64,000 bases of DNA from Alphaproteobacteria bacterium (GCA_021774735.1 JAJFIS010000021.1:1-64000), one strand, 5' to 3'; shown: positions 42,112-52,732, numbered from the stretch's first letter. Program-made: numbers and translations. Notes: generated by a model from the sequence alone, not told the origin.

Positions 42112-43371
42112 ATGGCACCAGTTACCCAAGTATTTTTATTCATTTCCTACGCTGTGATAGCCGCAGCGATTGGACTGTTACCACCCCGAATGGTTGGCGC
42201 GGACCCCTTGATATGGGCGGGTGCGGGCACGGTATTCTTCATGGTTACGGTTCTTGTCACCTTTTGGTGGCTATCAAGGCGACATCAAATGGTTGCTAAT
42301 TATAAATTAGAGAAAATGCATAATGCGGCGGCTGTTATGCGCCATGACTTAGAGCGCATTCGCCGCGATATGGAAGTTATGCATGAAGGACAATCAAGTT
42401 CAGATGTACTGTCTGAATTGAAGGTTCTTCAGACCCTTTTGAACCGAGTTGTCGATAGCAACGTTCCAATTTCAAGCGCCGATAAAACCCCCGGCACCGG
42501 GCTGGATGCCCGTGTGGGTGCAGAAATGCGCCAATCTGATGATATGTCTAGCCATGTGGGCAAGCCAATGGATTTGGATGTATCTGGGTTAAAAGTGCAA
42601 GATGACGGGGCCTCTTTTGAAAATATTCAAGCTGGCCAACTGTTAGAAATTATCCGCAGTAGTTTGTCTGAAAATCGCGTCGATTTATATTTACAGCCTA
42701 TTGTAGGCCTGCCGACCCGGCGTAAAACCCACTATGAATGCTTTTCCCGGGTGCGAGACGGTGATGGCAATATCATTGTACCAAGTCAATATTTGTCGCT
42801 GGCAGAATCTGGAGGCTTAGTCGGCACCCTAGATAATCTATTATTATTTAGGCTAATCCAACTTGTGCGGCGTCTTGGCCCTCGCCGACCGGATATTCGC
42901 TTTTTCTGCAACCTGTCGGCCTATTCCCTGCATGATAATGAATTTTTCCCACAGTTTATTGAGTTTATGAGCTCGAACCGTGAATTTGCCCAGCGTATGG
43001 TCTTTGAGATTGCCCAAGATGATATGGAACAGCTTGATGATGATGTGAAGGCCTTGTTGCATGAACTAGGACGGCAAGGATTTGCCTTCTCGCTAGATCG
43101 TGTAACCAATACTAATATCGATATTGAAGCTATGGAGAATGATTATTTCAAATGGATTAAGGTTGAACATAGCCATTTGAGAGAAACATTTGATGTAGAT
43201 GGTATTGAAGACTACTATCGCACTCTTAAGCGTCACGGTATAAACCTGATAGCGTCTCATGTGGAAGGTGAATTGGATGTGGTCCGCATGACCGATGCGA
43301 AGCTTGAATATTCACAAGGCTTCCTCTTTGGTGCGCCGCGCTCGGTTCATGAGCTTACGGGCGAACTGTAA
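42112..43371 (+). CDS. EAL-domain protein with partly altered active site
   Basis: 419 aa. Two N-terminal helices (VFLFISYAVIAAAIGLLPPR, AGAGTVFFMVTVLVTFWWLS) then a coiled region and an EAL domain (about 175-415). The usual EAL motif reads YECFSR. The asparagine in FCNLSAYSL, glutamate in MVFEIAQDD, lysine in WIKVEHS and glutamate in VEGELD are visible. DDFGTG is replaced by LDRVTN, losing the second metal-binding aspartate. It may bind cyclic-di-GMP without hydrolysing it. Next gene 31 bp downstream. Confidence 0.88.
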   Translation: MAPVTQVFLFISYAVIAAAIGLLPPRMVGADPLIWAGAGTVFFMVTVLVTFWWLSRRHQMVANYKLEKMHNAAAVMRHDLERIRRDMEVMHEGQSSSDVLSELKVLQTLLNRVVDSNVPISSADKTPGTGLDARVGAEMRQSDDMSSHVGKPMDLDVSGLKVQDDGASFENIQAGQLLEIIRSSLSENRVDLYLQPIVGLPTRRKTHYECFSRVRDGDGNIIVPSQYLSLAESGGLVGTLDNLLLFRLIQLVRRLGPRRPDIRFFCNLSAYSLHDNEFFPQFIEFMSSNREFAQRMVFEIAQDDMEQLDDDVKALLHELGRQGFAFSLDRVTNTNIDIEAMENDYFKWIKVEHSHLRETFDVDGIEDYYRTLKRHGINLIASHVEGELDVVRMTDAKLEYSQGFLFGAPRSVHELTGEL

Positions 43372-43402
43372 TGAGCGCTCTTGCAGTTAGAGTTTCAATT
43401 CA

Positions 43403-44290
43403 GTGATAGTGAGTAAGGCCGAAACGGCAAATGATGTAGCGGCTTGGTCCGGCCTCTCAGGTGGGCTTGATGGCATTAGCTTGGTCATATGTGATCTGTG
43501 GGGCGTTGTGCATGATGGTATTGAGCTTATAGATTCTGCAGTTGCCGCCCTGCAAGCGCTGTATGATAGCGGCCTGCCCCATGTCTTGCTAACCAATGCC
43601 CCAAGGCCGCGTTCTTATGTGATTGAGCAACTGCAAAGCATGGGTATGTCTGAGCATTTGTACCAGAATTTAATCACCTCAGGGTCCCTTTCACGGGCTT
43701 TGGTCAGAAATGATTATGTAGGTAAGCGCTGCTATCACTTGGGTCCGGCCAGCGACGGTAATCTGCTTGATGGATTGCCGGTTGAAATGGTGGAAAGTCC
43801 AGCGGAGGCAGACATCATTCTAGCGAGCGGTTTGGATTTCAGGGAGGCTGAAGCCCATAGACTATATTTGATGGAGCCTGCGGCCCGCAGGGTGCCTTTC
43901 ATTTGTGCCAATCCTGACCGGGTCGTGCATGTGGGGGATGATTTATGGCTATGCCCAGGGTTAGTGGCGGATATATACCGAAAGCTCGGCGGCCCTGTAA
44001 TTGATACAGGCAAGCCAGCGCCTGCTGTTTTACAAGCTTGCGTAAATTTACTTGATTTACGCTGTGTTAAATCCCATGAAGTTTTAATGATTGGTGACGG
44101 TCTGATGACAGATGTGCTGGGGGCCAATCAATTTGGTGCGCGGAGCTTGCTTATTACAGGGGGTATCCACCGAGCAGAATTTCAAACTAAGGCTGATGTG
44201 GGCAGCTGCGTCAGCCGTGATCAATTCATAACCATGAGCCAGCAAAATACCGCCATCCCAAGCGCCTTTATGGCTAAGCTAAAATGGTAA
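43403..44290 (+). CDS. HAD-superfamily hydrolase, TIGR01459 type
   Basis: 295 aa from a GTG at 43403 or 43409. Motif I is VICDLWGVVHDG (D31, with W at the usual second aspartate, normal for this alphaproteobacterial subfamily). TNAPRPRSYVIEQL is motif II, and MIGDGLMTDVLGANQFGARS motif IV. NagD-like C2-cap fold. The substrate is unknown (sugar or nucleotide phosphatase likely). It is 31 bp downstream of the EAL gene, probably co-transcribed. Confidence 0.9.
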   Translation: MIVSKAETANDVAAWSGLSGGLDGISLVICDLWGVVHDGIELIDSAVAALQALYDSGLPHVLLTNAPRPRSYVIEQLQSMGMSEHLYQNLITSGSLSRALVRNDYVGKRCYHLGPASDGNLLDGLPVEMVESPAEADIILASGLDFREAEAHRLYLMEPAARRVPFICANPDRVVHVGDDLWLCPGLVADIYRKLGGPVIDTGKPAPAVLQACVNLLDLRCVKSHEVLMIGDGLMTDVLGANQFGARSLLITGGIHRAEFQTKADVGSCVSRDQFITMSQQNTAIPSAFMAKLKW

Positions 44291-44345
44291 AGGCAAGACT
44301 AAGTCAGTGAAATGGCACATAAGCCCTTAAAACATAACACTCTAT

Positions 44346-45275
44346 TTAGTTAAATAGAGCGTCAATATCTTCTTGGCTAACCTCTTCCGCGGCTGAACTT
44401 GCCACCTCGGCATCTGGTGCGGGTGCAGGCGCGGGTGCAGCTGCAGGTGCGGGTGCTTTTTTAGCTTCTTTTGGTTTTTCAGCCTTTTTTTCAACCACAG
44501 GAACAGGCTCTGGAACAGGCTCTGAAACAGGTTCTGGCTCTGGAACAGGCTCTGGCGCAGGTGCGGGGGCCACTTCTACTGGTGCGGCTTCTTCCTCTAC
44601 TGCGACGTCAGTTTCTGCAGCGTGGGTCGGCCCAGCGGCGTCCATAAGGTTATCAACTTCACCTTGGTCGATGCCTTCGCCATCCAGTGCTGGACCAGAT
44701 AGCAATGCCTTGTCCCCTTCAGGCTTTTCCTGCGCGTCTGAGGCGTCGGCAATGTCATCTTCGGTCACGCCCATCAAATTGCGCAACTCTAATACGCGCT
44801 CTTCAATATGACGGAGTGTATTAACGACTTTTGAAATACGTTGGCCAGTGATGTCTTGAAAAGAGCAAGCTTCAAATATTTGCATCACGGCATCATCAAC
44901 GGTTGCTTTATAGGTATCTATATCAGAAGCATCTGCACTCATAATGATTTCAGCAGATGTCATGATCGTATTTGTTGCTTCTTCGGTCTGTTGGACAATC
45001 GCATCCAATTCTAAACCTGCTCGGGGGATATGGGACCCTTCCAAGTCAACCGGTTGAAGGGAGGCAATTTCCATACGAGCATTGCTTATATAGTCGCTCA
45101 GTGAACGACATTCGCGGTAAACCGACGTGTCGACGGAGCGAAAGAAAGCCCGCATGGTTGCGATCAATACTTCCGTAATGGAAGCGACATCTGACATCGA
45201 CATAGTAGCATTTTTATCACTGCGTAAGTGATCAACTAGCAGACCGATTTGTTTAGGTAGGTTCTCCGAATCCAT
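44346..45275 (-). CDS. cheZ: CheZ-type CheY-P phosphatase with long P/A/E-rich linker
   Basis: 309 aa. The catalytic helix CSFQDITGQRI contains Q140 and D141 of the CheZ active site. The N-terminal part is a long helix hairpin (about 30-170). A P/A/E-rich linker (about 220-295) ends with SQEDIDALFN, the CheY-binding tail. A similar DQGEVDNLM segment sits at 203-211, so there may be two CheY-binding peptides. Next gene upstream is cheY, 3 bp away. Confidence 0.9.
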   Translation of the reverse strand: MDSENLPKQIGLLVDHLRSDKNATMSMSDVASITEVLIATMRAFFRSVDTSVYRECRSLSDYISNARMEIASLQPVDLEGSHIPRAGLELDAIVQQTEEATNTIMTSAEIIMSADASDIDTYKATVDDAVMQIFEACSFQDITGQRISKVVNTLRHIEERVLELRNLMGVTEDDIADASDAQEKPEGDKALLSGPALDGEGIDQGEVDNLMDAAGPTHAAETDVAVEEEAAPVEVAPAPAPEPVPEPEPVSEPVPEPVPVVEKKAEKPKEAKKAPAPAAAPAPAPAPDAEVASSAAEEVSQEDIDALFN

Positions 45276-45278
45276 GGC

Positions 45279-45665
45279 TTAGAAATCTCCTAGTACAGCG
45301 GCAATCTTTGTCTTGAGTGTCGCGGCATTAAAAGGTTTCACAATATAATTATTCACCCCTGCTTTTTTAGCGGCAATCACATTGTCAGTTTTCGATTCTG
45401 CTGTAACCATAATGAAGGGAGTATTCTTTAAATGGGTATCAGCTCTGACCTCTTTTAAGAGCTCAAAACCGGTCATAGGCTCCATATTCCAATCAGAAAT
45501 TATTAAACCATATTGCTTCGAGCGGGCCTTGCCTAAGGCCATAGATCCGTCGGTAGCTTCATCAACATTATCAAAACCAAGTTGCTTCAGCAGATTTCTG
45601 ATAATCCGCAACATTGTTTTGTAATCATCCACTATGAGGACGGACATTCCTTTATCAACAGCCAT
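45279..45665 (-). CDS. cheY: CheY chemotaxis response regulator
   Basis: 128 aa, a lone receiver domain. D13-D14 are acidic pocket residues, D58 in LIISDWNMEPM is the phospho-acceptor, T88 and K110 complete the site (AESKTD, IVKPFNAAT). It binds the flagellar switch when phosphorylated and is dephosphorylated by the CheZ encoded next. No other chemotaxis or flagellar genes lie in the window. Confidence 0.95.
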   Translation of the reverse strand: MAVDKGMSVLIVDDYKTMLRIIRNLLKQLGFDNVDEATDGSMALGKARSKQYGLIISDWNMEPMTGFELLKEVRADTHLKNTPFIMVTAESKTDNVIAAKKAGVNNYIVKPFNAATLKTKIAAVLGDF

Positions 45666-45956
45666 TAATCAAATCCTTGGAAATCATTCTTAAAAATATT
45701 ATCAGGCTATCCAATGCTTCATCAAACATTTGTTAAACCCCTCTGGTAAATGACCATACGGCTTGCTTGATGAAAATTTGGTTAACCTAATGCAAAGTTT
45801 GTAAAATTTATCACAATCTTGCAACAGTCAATTGTGTATGATGTTAAAATCGGCTGGATAGTGGGCCAAAAATCGTGTATTTCACGCGGCAACAGATTGA
45901 CATATGCACAGTGCATGTCAGTTTTTGAGACTTTTAAGTGACAGGATCCGTTAAAA

Positions 45957-47000
45957 ATGCGTCTTTTAAGACATCTTAGCGAAATAGAAAATAACGACCG
46001 CGGCACGGTGGTGGCGCTGGGTAACTTTGATGGTTTCCACCGGGGTCACCAAGTGGTTATCGGCGAAGCGGGCCGCCTTGCGCGGCGCATGGGCTATAAG
46101 CTGGCGGTAGTTGTAACCGAGCCGCACCCTGTTAGCTTTTTTCGCCCCAACGGGGAAGCTTTTCGCTTAACAGCTTTTCGTGAGCGCGTTCAGCTGCTTG
46201 AGCGTTTCGGTGTTGATATTTTACTGGTTTTGCAATTTGACAAAAATTTAGCTTCCATGCCGGCCCAAAACTTTGTTGAGGAAGTTTTGGTGGATGGCTT
46301 AGGCGCCAAGCATGTCTGTGTGGGCTATGATTACCGTTTCGGCAGTGGCCGGGGCGGCGGCACCGATGTGCTGCAATGGATGGGCGTCATGGAAGGTTTT
46401 GGCCTCAGCGTCATCGACCCCGTGCTCATTGGCATCGAAGGTTACGCCGGTCAGGTTTACAGCTCCACCGTAGTGCGCCAAGCCTTGCTCGACGGCCAAG
46501 CCCGCAAGGCCGCCGCTATTCTTGGCCATTGGTGGTCGGTAAATGGCAAGGTGGTGGAAGGCGACAAGCGGGGCCGCACCATAGGTTTTCCGACCGCCAA
46601 TATCGAAATGGGCGAAAGTTTGGTGCCCAAGCTCGGCGTTTATGCCGTGCGGGTGCATTTGGAAGGTGACGAGCCCGGCAAAGTGCGCCTCGGCGTTGCC
46701 AACCTCGGCAAACGGCCAACCTTTGACAAAAAAGACGTGTTGCTGGAAGTGCATCTCTTTGATTTTGACGCGGATATTTATGATCAGCATGCAAGGGTGG
46801 AGCTGGTGGCTTTTCTCCGCGCTGAGCAAAAATTTGACGGCTTAGAAGCCCTCAAGGCGCAAATTCATCACGACAGCCAAGTGGCACGCTTGGTGCTGGC
46901 AGCACCGGAAAACCACCGCGACCATGTTGAGACCCCAACGCTGGATCGCTACCTCGAATTTTTCCCCAAAGAATTTAGCCAGAAATGGGCAAAGGGGTAG
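45957..47000 (+). CDS. ribF: Bifunctional riboflavin kinase / FAD synthetase RibF
   Basis: 347 aa. The N-terminal FAD synthetase has VVALGNFDGFHRGHQ and VGYDYRFGSGRGGG; the C-terminal kinase has HWWSVNGKVVEGDKRGRTIG and FPTANIEM, LVPKLGVYAVRV. Converts riboflavin to FMN and FAD. No FMN riboswitch was seen in 45666-45956. In relatives ileS follows; here a pentapeptide gene intervenes. Confidence 0.95.
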   Translation: MRLLRHLSEIENNDRGTVVALGNFDGFHRGHQVVIGEAGRLARRMGYKLAVVVTEPHPVSFFRPNGEAFRLTAFRERVQLLERFGVDILLVLQFDKNLASMPAQNFVEEVLVDGLGAKHVCVGYDYRFGSGRGGGTDVLQWMGVMEGFGLSVIDPVLIGIEGYAGQVYSSTVVRQALLDGQARKAAAILGHWWSVNGKVVEGDKRGRTIGFPTANIEMGESLVPKLGVYAVRVHLEGDEPGKVRLGVANLGKRPTFDKKDVLLEVHLFDFDADIYDQHARVELVAFLRAEQKFDGLEALKAQIHHDSQVARLVLAAPENHRDHVETPTLDRYLEFFPKEFSQKWAKG

Positions 47001-47025
47001 GGGAACTTCCCGCCATCGAACGAAA

Positions 47026-48531
47026 TTAATTTCGTTTTATCCGTGTCCTGACCGCAAGGCCGAACAGAGCAATCAAAATGGTCGTAAATATTGTGAAGGC
47101 TATGTTGATGAACCTAAGAAATGCGGTATTAGGCTTGGGTTTTATTATTGTGTCCCGTTGATGTGTTAGAACCTCGAATGAGTATACCGCACTCAATGAA
47201 TACCGCTTCATTGCCATTTGGAAATTGGTCTTGGAGTTCTCAAGGCTTGAACTTTCACAAATGATAGAGGGAGGACTGTTATTTTGATCGCAGTCTGTAG
47301 TAGATGTTGCAGGATAGAAAATATGGATATGAAAATTAAGCGCAAGAAGTATCCATAAGAGACACCTGAAAGGGCTCGTGCCAAAATTGCTTAAATATCG
47401 GTACCAAGCAAGAACGCTAAAAAAATATTTTTTGAAAAAGCTTAACTGCCTTAAGGCGCACAGCTTTTCGCCGATGAAAAAGTCTGATGCTCGATTGTAA
47501 TCTTTTACATCTTCTAACAGTAGCCTGATTTGGCGGTATGTATTTTCCACGATGGGGAGTTGATGTTGTCGGCCAAAGTAATCAAACCTTTGGAGGCGAG
47601 CGTCTTCATATAATCCGTTTCGTTTTAGTGTGGATTGATACCATTCGCAGTCTAAAAACCTTACATTAGTAAGTAAGACATTATCAAAAATAGCTCTGCG
47701 TAAGTCTACTTCTCTAAAAATAACCTTCTCTGGTGCATTGAATATTACTCCATACAAATTTAGACCCGCTTCAAATGGTTTAAATAGCTCCAAACCTCTC
47801 TGCTCATAAGGAAACCTTTTTCTGAAACGCTTCATCTTTGAAAATAGAACTAATATCTTATGCTGAAGGTATTTTGTCGAATTATATATTGCTCTTTGTA
47901 CTAAGTTTTTCACTTTCCTATATGTGGCAATGAAAACTTTTTTGATTTTAGATATGAGGCTAACAGGTAATCCGTCATTAACCGATAAGAAGGGTGTGAA
48001 TACGGTAGACTTATGTGCTGCACCAACAAAAGAATGGTGAGTAATCCTGTTTGAGTGAAAATTTACATTCTCATGAAAAACAGAGTTGGAAAAATTTGCC
48101 TGACCATAAAATCTACCTGATAGAGAAAAATTCTTATGAAAAATACAGTAAAGAGCTGACAAGCCACCTATTCCAAATGTACATAACCGAAAAGAGAAGC
48201 CTGCATTGAATGTTGAATCGCTGATATTAAGACCACCCTGAAATTCACACGTATTGAAAATTACATTCTCTGAAAAAGTGGCTCCTTCAGCATTCACTGG
48301 TTTTGTAAAAGTCGTATCCTCAATTGTAATTTCAATTGGGAATATAAAACCATTCCAATTGTAATCTTCATTTTGAATGAGTTTATCTAGAGCGACTTTG
48401 AATTGATCAATGCCAATCTTATGCCTCGTTCTTTCTCTATTGTGAAACATGCACTGATTATAGTGCTCTGCAGGTCGCTGGCATTGGATACCGTTAGTAT
48501 CAATATAACTGCATTTTTTTGGTTCACTCAT
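47026..48531 (-). CDS. Pentapeptide-repeat membrane protein with zinc-knuckle-like start
   Basis: 501 aa from the ATG at 48531 (GGGGG 6-10 bases upstream). Residues 6-31 hold C-x8-C-x10-C-x2-H (CSYIDTNGIQCQRPAEHYNQ, CMFH), a possible zinc knuckle. Next come pentapeptide-like segments (FSENVIFNTCEFQGGLNISD, NFSNSVFHENVNFHS). C-terminal membrane helices include ALNFHIHIFYPA and FTIFTTILIALFGLAVRTRI. AT-rich, opposite in strand to ribF and ileS, and placed between them, so it is probably acquired. Function unknown. Confidence 0.82.
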   Translation of the reverse strand: MSEPKKCSYIDTNGIQCQRPAEHYNQCMFHNRERTRHKIGIDQFKVALDKLIQNEDYNWNGFIFPIEITIEDTTFTKPVNAEGATFSENVIFNTCEFQGGLNISDSTFNAGFSFRLCTFGIGGLSALYCIFHKNFSLSGRFYGQANFSNSVFHENVNFHSNRITHHSFVGAAHKSTVFTPFLSVNDGLPVSLISKIKKVFIATYRKVKNLVQRAIYNSTKYLQHKILVLFSKMKRFRKRFPYEQRGLELFKPFEAGLNLYGVIFNAPEKVIFREVDLRRAIFDNVLLTNVRFLDCEWYQSTLKRNGLYEDARLQRFDYFGRQHQLPIVENTYRQIRLLLEDVKDYNRASDFFIGEKLCALRQLSFFKKYFFSVLAWYRYLSNFGTSPFRCLLWILLALNFHIHIFYPATSTTDCDQNNSPPSIICESSSLENSKTNFQMAMKRYSLSAVYSFEVLTHQRDTIIKPKPNTAFLRFINIAFTIFTTILIALFGLAVRTRIKRN

Positions 48532-48828
48532 GATCACCCCCTATTGTTATCGCGCTACAATTGTAAGGATAAATCTGCAGTTGGCAATGCGTCCTTGTGA
48601 GATTCCTTCCATACCCATGCCCCCACTTCCCGCTTGCCCCTGCAACGCGCCCCTGATACAAGGCGAGCTATGCAAGAGATAACCACCATATTGGGCGCGG
48701 CCATTCTGCAAGGCCGAATTATAGGCCCGGCGCTTTTTATAGCTGCCGGGGAATAGTCTCTTTGAATTTCCAAATAATTGAATAGTATAGATGGCGGTGC
48801 AAGTAAGCCTGCCGGAGCATTGACTAAA

Positions 48829-51693
48829 ATGACCAGTGATAATGACACTAATGACGCCCGCGATTACCGCGACACGATCTTTTTGCCGAAAACGGATTTC
48901 CCGATGCGGGCGGGCCTGCCCAAGCGTGAACCGGCTTTCCTGAAGCGTTGGCAAGACGACGATATTTACACCCAACTGCGCGCCGCCTCCAAGGGCCGCG
49001 AGAAATTTATCCTGCATGACGGCCCTCCCTATGCCAACGGGGACATTCATATTGGCCATGCCTTTCAAAAAACATTGAAAGATGTAGTGGTTCGCAGCCA
49101 GCAGATGCAGGGCAAAGACGCCCCTTATGTGCCGGGATGGGATTGCCACGGCCTGCCGATCGAATGGAAGATCGAAGAGAAATATAAGAAGAAAAAGAAA
49201 AATAAGGACGACGTTGATCCGGTGGAATTTCGCCGTGAGTGCCGCGAATTTGCTGATCACTGGATTGGGGTGCAGAGAGAGCAATTTAAGCGCCTTGGCA
49301 TTTTTGGCGATTGGGACAACCCCTATAAAACGATGGATTATGCCGCCGAAGCGACCATCGTTACCGAGCTGCTGAAATTCGCCGCCGATGGATCGCTCTA
49401 CCGCGGTTCCAAGCCCGTTATGTGGTCCCCGGTGGAAAAAACCGCACTGGCCGAAGCCGAGGTGGAATATCATGATGCTACCAGCACCCAGATCGATGTG
49501 GCCTTTGAGATTGTCAGCACTGATCTGGCTGAATTAGCCGGTGCGCGCATCGTTATTTGGACCACAACGCCGTGGACGATCCCCGCCAACCGCGCCATCT
49601 GTTACGGCGACGATGTTGAGTATGTGGTTGCTAAAGTGACCGAGGCACCAGAGGGCAATTGGGCCAAGGTCGGTGATAAGTTTGCTGTGGCTGAGGCTTT
49701 GGTGGGCGCTTTCGCTGAGCGCACTAACATTGATAGCCATTCAGTTGTTGCCAGCTTAAAAGGCGCGGCCTTGCGCGGCACTGTCTGTGCCCATCCATGG
49801 CGCGGTCACGCAGGTGCAAATGGTTTTTATGATTTTGACGTGCCGATGCTATCGGGTGATCATGTCACGGTTGAGGCCGGAACCGGCTTTGTTCACACAG
49901 CCCCCGGGCACGGCGATGATGATTACCGCGTTGGTCATGTGCAGCACGGCATTCCGGTGCCCTACACCGTGAATGAAGCAGGCTGTTATTACGCTGACGT
50001 GGCGTTGGTCGCTGGTCAGCATGTTTATAAAGTGGCGGGCAATGTCTGTGATCTGCTATCGGGCGTCGGGGCGCTCATTGCGCGCGGCAAGCTGGTGCAT
50101 AGCTATCCCCACAGTTGGCGCTCAAAAGCGCCGCTAATTTTCCGCAATACACCGCAGTGGTTCATCTCAATGGAGCAAACCGGCTTGCGGGATAAAGCGC
50201 TGAAGTCGATCCGTGAGGATGTGCGCTGGGTGCCGTCCATTAGCCAAAACCGTATTGAAGCCATGGTCCGCGACCGTCCCGATTGGGTCATCAGTCGCCA
50301 GCGCGCTTGGGGAGTTCCCATCACGGTGTTTGTTCACAAAGAAAGCGGCGAGCTGTTGCAAGACGTGGCGGTGAATGCCCGCATCATCGCGGCCATTAAA
50401 GCTGGCGGTGCGGATGCTTGGGTACAGGTGCCAGCGGCTGATTTGCTGGGCAGCGATTACAGCGCTGATGATTATGAGCAGATCCACGATATTTTGGATG
50501 TTTGGTTCGATAGTGGCTGTACCCACAGCTTTGTCGTTGAAGCACGGGGCGAGCTGGCGTGGCCCGCTGATTTATATTTGGAAGGCACCGATCAGCACCG
50601 AGGTTGGTTCCAGTCAAGTTTGCTAGAGAGCTGCGGCACCCGTGGCCGCGCGCCTTACAAGGCGGTTTTGACCCATGGCTTCACCCAGGATAAAGACGGA
50701 CGCAAGATGTCTAAGTCGCTTGGTAATACGGTCGACCCACAGAAGATCATCAACCAGTACGGCGCTGATATTTTGCGGCTTTGGGTGGTGGCGGTTGATT
50801 ATTTCTCCGACCAACGTATTGGCGACGAGATCATCAAGGGGCAGGTGGATGCCTACCGTAAAATTCGCAATACCATGCGGTACATGTTGGGTAATCTTGC
50901 GGGCTTTGATGATAGTGAACGGGTGCCCGTGGATGAAATGCCAGAGCTTGAGCGCTATGTACTGCATAGACTAAGCGAGTTGGATGTTTTGGTGCGGGAA
51001 AAGTCTAATGCCTTTGAATTTGGTCCTGTTTACCAAGCGCTTTACCAGTTTTGCATCAATGATTTGAGTGCGCTTTATTTTGATATTCGCAAAGACACAC
51101 TTTACTGCGATGCGGCAAAGTCAACGCGCCGCCGGGCGGTCCGCACGGTGTTGGATTTGCTTTATGCTCGCTTAACCGTTTGGTTTGCGCCCTTCTTGGT
51201 TTTCACTTGTGAGGAAATTTGGCAGTCGCGATACGGCACTGATGTCGCCAGTGTTCACTTGCAAGTTTGGCCTGAAACTCCAGATGGCTGGCGTGATGAT
51301 GCATTGGCCGCCAAGTGGAGCGGGGTTAAGGACTTGCGCCGGGTCGTCACCGGAGCGTTGGAAATTGAACGCCGTGAAAAGCGAATAGGTACCAGTTTGC
51401 AAGCTGCCCCAACTGTATATATTAGTGACGCTAAATATAGTGACGCGCTTAAAGGACTTGATCTGGCAGAAATTGGCATCACATCGGGCGTAACCCTGAG
51501 CCAAGGCGTAGCACCGGACGAAGCCTTCACTCTTTCAGATGTGCCCGGCGTGGCGGTTGTGCCAGCGATGGCTAGCGGAGACAAATGCGAGCGTTGCTGG
51601 ACAATTTTACCCGAAGTAACCACCCGTGGTGACGGCCTTTGTAGTCGCTGCGGTGATGCGGTGATTGCACATGATGCAGGCCTTGAGGCATAA
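48829..51693 (+). CDS. ileS: Isoleucyl-tRNA synthetase
   Basis: 954 aa from the ATG at 48829; an in-frame TTG at 48778 is less likely. HIGH box in [14 protein letters not shown] in [12 protein letters not shown]1 editing region [12 protein letters not shown] to [10 protein letters not shown] is complete, and the C-terminal zinc finger CERCW ... CSRCGDAV is kept. Charges tRNA-Ile. It overlaps the start of lspA (TAATG). Confidence 0.97.
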   Translation: MTSDNDTNDARDYRDTIFLPKTDFPMRAGLPKREPAFLKRWQDDDIYTQLRAASKGREKFILHDGPPYANGDIHIGHAFQKTLKDVVVRSQQMQGKDAPYVPGWDCHGLPIEWKIEEKYKKKKKNKDDVDPVEFRRECREFADHWIGVQREQFKRLGIFGDWDNPYKTMDYAAEATIVTELLKFAADGSLYRGSKPVMWSPVEKTALAEAEVEYHDATSTQIDVAFEIVSTDLAELAGARIVIWTTTPWTIPANRAICYGDDVEYVVAKVTEAPEGNWAKVGDKFAVAEALVGAFAERTNIDSHSVVASLKGAALRGTVCAHPWRGHAGANGFYDFDVPMLSGDHVTVEAGTGFVHTAPGHGDDDYRVGHVQHGIPVPYTVNEAGCYYADVALVAGQHVYKVAGNVCDLLSGVGALIARGKLVHSYPHSWRSKAPLIFRNTPQWFISMEQTGLRDKALKSIREDVRWVPSISQNRIEAMVRDRPDWVISRQRAWGVPITVFVHKESGELLQDVAVNARIIAAIKAGGADAWVQVPAADLLGSDYSADDYEQIHDILDVWFDSGCTHSFVVEARGELAWPADLYLEGTDQHRGWFQSSLLESCGTRGRAPYKAVLTHGFTQDKDGRKMSKSLGNTVDPQKIINQYGADILRLWVVAVDYFSDQRIGDEIIKGQVDAYRKIRNTMRYMLGNLAGFDDSERVPVDEMPELERYVLHRLSELDVLVREKSNAFEFGPVYQALYQFCINDLSALYFDIRKDTLYCDAAKSTRRRAVRTVLDLLYARLTVWFAPFLVFTCEEIWQSRYGTDVASVHLQVWPETPDGWRDDALAAKWSGVKDLRRVVTGALEIERREKRIGTSLQAAPTVYISDAKYSDALKGLDLAEIGITSGVTLSQGVAPDEAFTLSDVPGVAVVPAMASGDKCERCWTILPEVTTRGDGLCSRCGDAVIAHDAGLEA

Positions 51694-52193
51694 TGAAACT
51701 TTCTCCATATTTTAAGCAGGGTACTCTCTTGGCACTGCTAGTGCTTGCGGCTGATCAGCTTAGCAAATGGTGGATTTTACATGTCTATGATTTGCCAAAT
51801 AGAGCCACGACCGAAATTTTGCCATTTTTCAATCTTACTATGGTGTGGAATAAGGGTATCTCCATGGGGATGCTGCAAGCTGACGGGGACCTTGGACGCT
51901 GGCTTCTTGTTGGCGCGACGCTGCTGGTGGCAATTGGCTTGATGGTTTGGTTGCTGCGGGCGGAAAATAAGCTGGTTGCGCTGGCACTTGGTGCCATCAT
52001 TGGTGGTGCACTGGGTAATATTATCGACCGGGCCTTAATGGGAGCGGTGGCAGACTTTATCCACCTGCATGGGTTTGGTTATAGTTTTTGGGTTTTTAAC
52101 GTGGCTGATGCGGCAATTTCGCTAGGTGTTATCGCTTTAATAATCGATGGGTTGCGGGGCGGCGATAAAAGCCTTAAAAGAGACGATAAATAA
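51693..52193 (+). CDS. lspA: Prolipoprotein signal peptidase LspA
   Basis: 166 aa, four membrane helices. Catalytic aspartates lie in GNIIDRALMGAVADFI and NVADAAISLG; the first block is ADQLSKWW. It cleaves lipoprotein signal peptides at the inner membrane. Its ATG overlaps the ileS stop (TAATG), so translation is coupled. Confidence 0.97.
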   Translation: MKLSPYFKQGTLLALLVLAADQLSKWWILHVYDLPNRATTEILPFFNLTMVWNKGISMGMLQADGDLGRWLLVGATLLVAIGLMVWLLRAENKLVALALGAIIGGALGNIIDRALMGAVADFIHLHGFGYSFWVFNVADAAISLGVIALIIDGLRGGDKSLKRDDK

Positions 52194-52251
52194 AAACAGA
52201 CGGTCCGCAATTGGACGCAGTGGAGTGTGAGTGAGCATGATAAAAGGAACT

Positions 52252-52704
52252 ATGATGCATAAAGTAGGCCGTGTGACTGTGGTTGCTGCCTTACTGTCTT
52301 TAACGGGATGTGGTATGTTTGGTGGTGATGGTAAATTAGCCCCAAATGAATTTGAGGTTGTTGGACGCAAGCCACTGGTTATTCCCCCTGATTCTGAAAT
52401 GCGTCCACCACGCCCTGGTGAGCCACAAGCCCAAGCGATTGACCCTGGGCAACGGGCGCTGGATGCGCTGTTTCCTGGACGCAATTTAAAAGCACCACCC
52501 ATGCCTTCAAGCGGCGAGACCGCTTTGTTGCGTCGGATCGGCGGTGCTGATGGTGACGTGCGGTCTGTCGTGTGGGAGCGGGACCCACAAGTGGTTAAAA
52601 AGTCCTTGTTGCTCGCTGATATTCTGCATGTAGAAGAGCGGCAGTTTAGCAGCGATAATATATCGGTTGAGAGGGTGTCTAGCACACAGAAATCGGGCAG
52701 TTAA
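52252..52704 (+). CDS. DUF3035 lipoprotein
   Basis: 150 aa from the ATG at 52252 (AAAGGA upstream) or 52255. A lipobox LTGC follows a short signal (VVAALLSLTGC). The conserved start of DUF3035 is APNEFEVVGRKPLVIPPD, with RPPRPGEPQA and ALDALFPG. The order lspA-DUF3035 is typical of Alphaproteobacteria. Function unknown, outer membrane. Confidence 0.9.
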   Translation: MMHKVGRVTVVAALLSLTGCGMFGGDGKLAPNEFEVVGRKPLVIPPDSEMRPPRPGEPQAQAIDPGQRALDALFPGRNLKAPPMPSSGETALLRRIGGADGDVRSVVWERDPQVVKKSLLLADILHVEERQFSSDNISVERVSSTQKSGS

Positions 52705-52732
52705 AACTATTTTTATGGTCATTAAGCAATAA

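Noticed and set aside
45666-45956. FMN riboswitch upstream of ribF
   Set aside because: I looked for the conserved RFN-type pairing and saw none; the region is AT-rich and plain.
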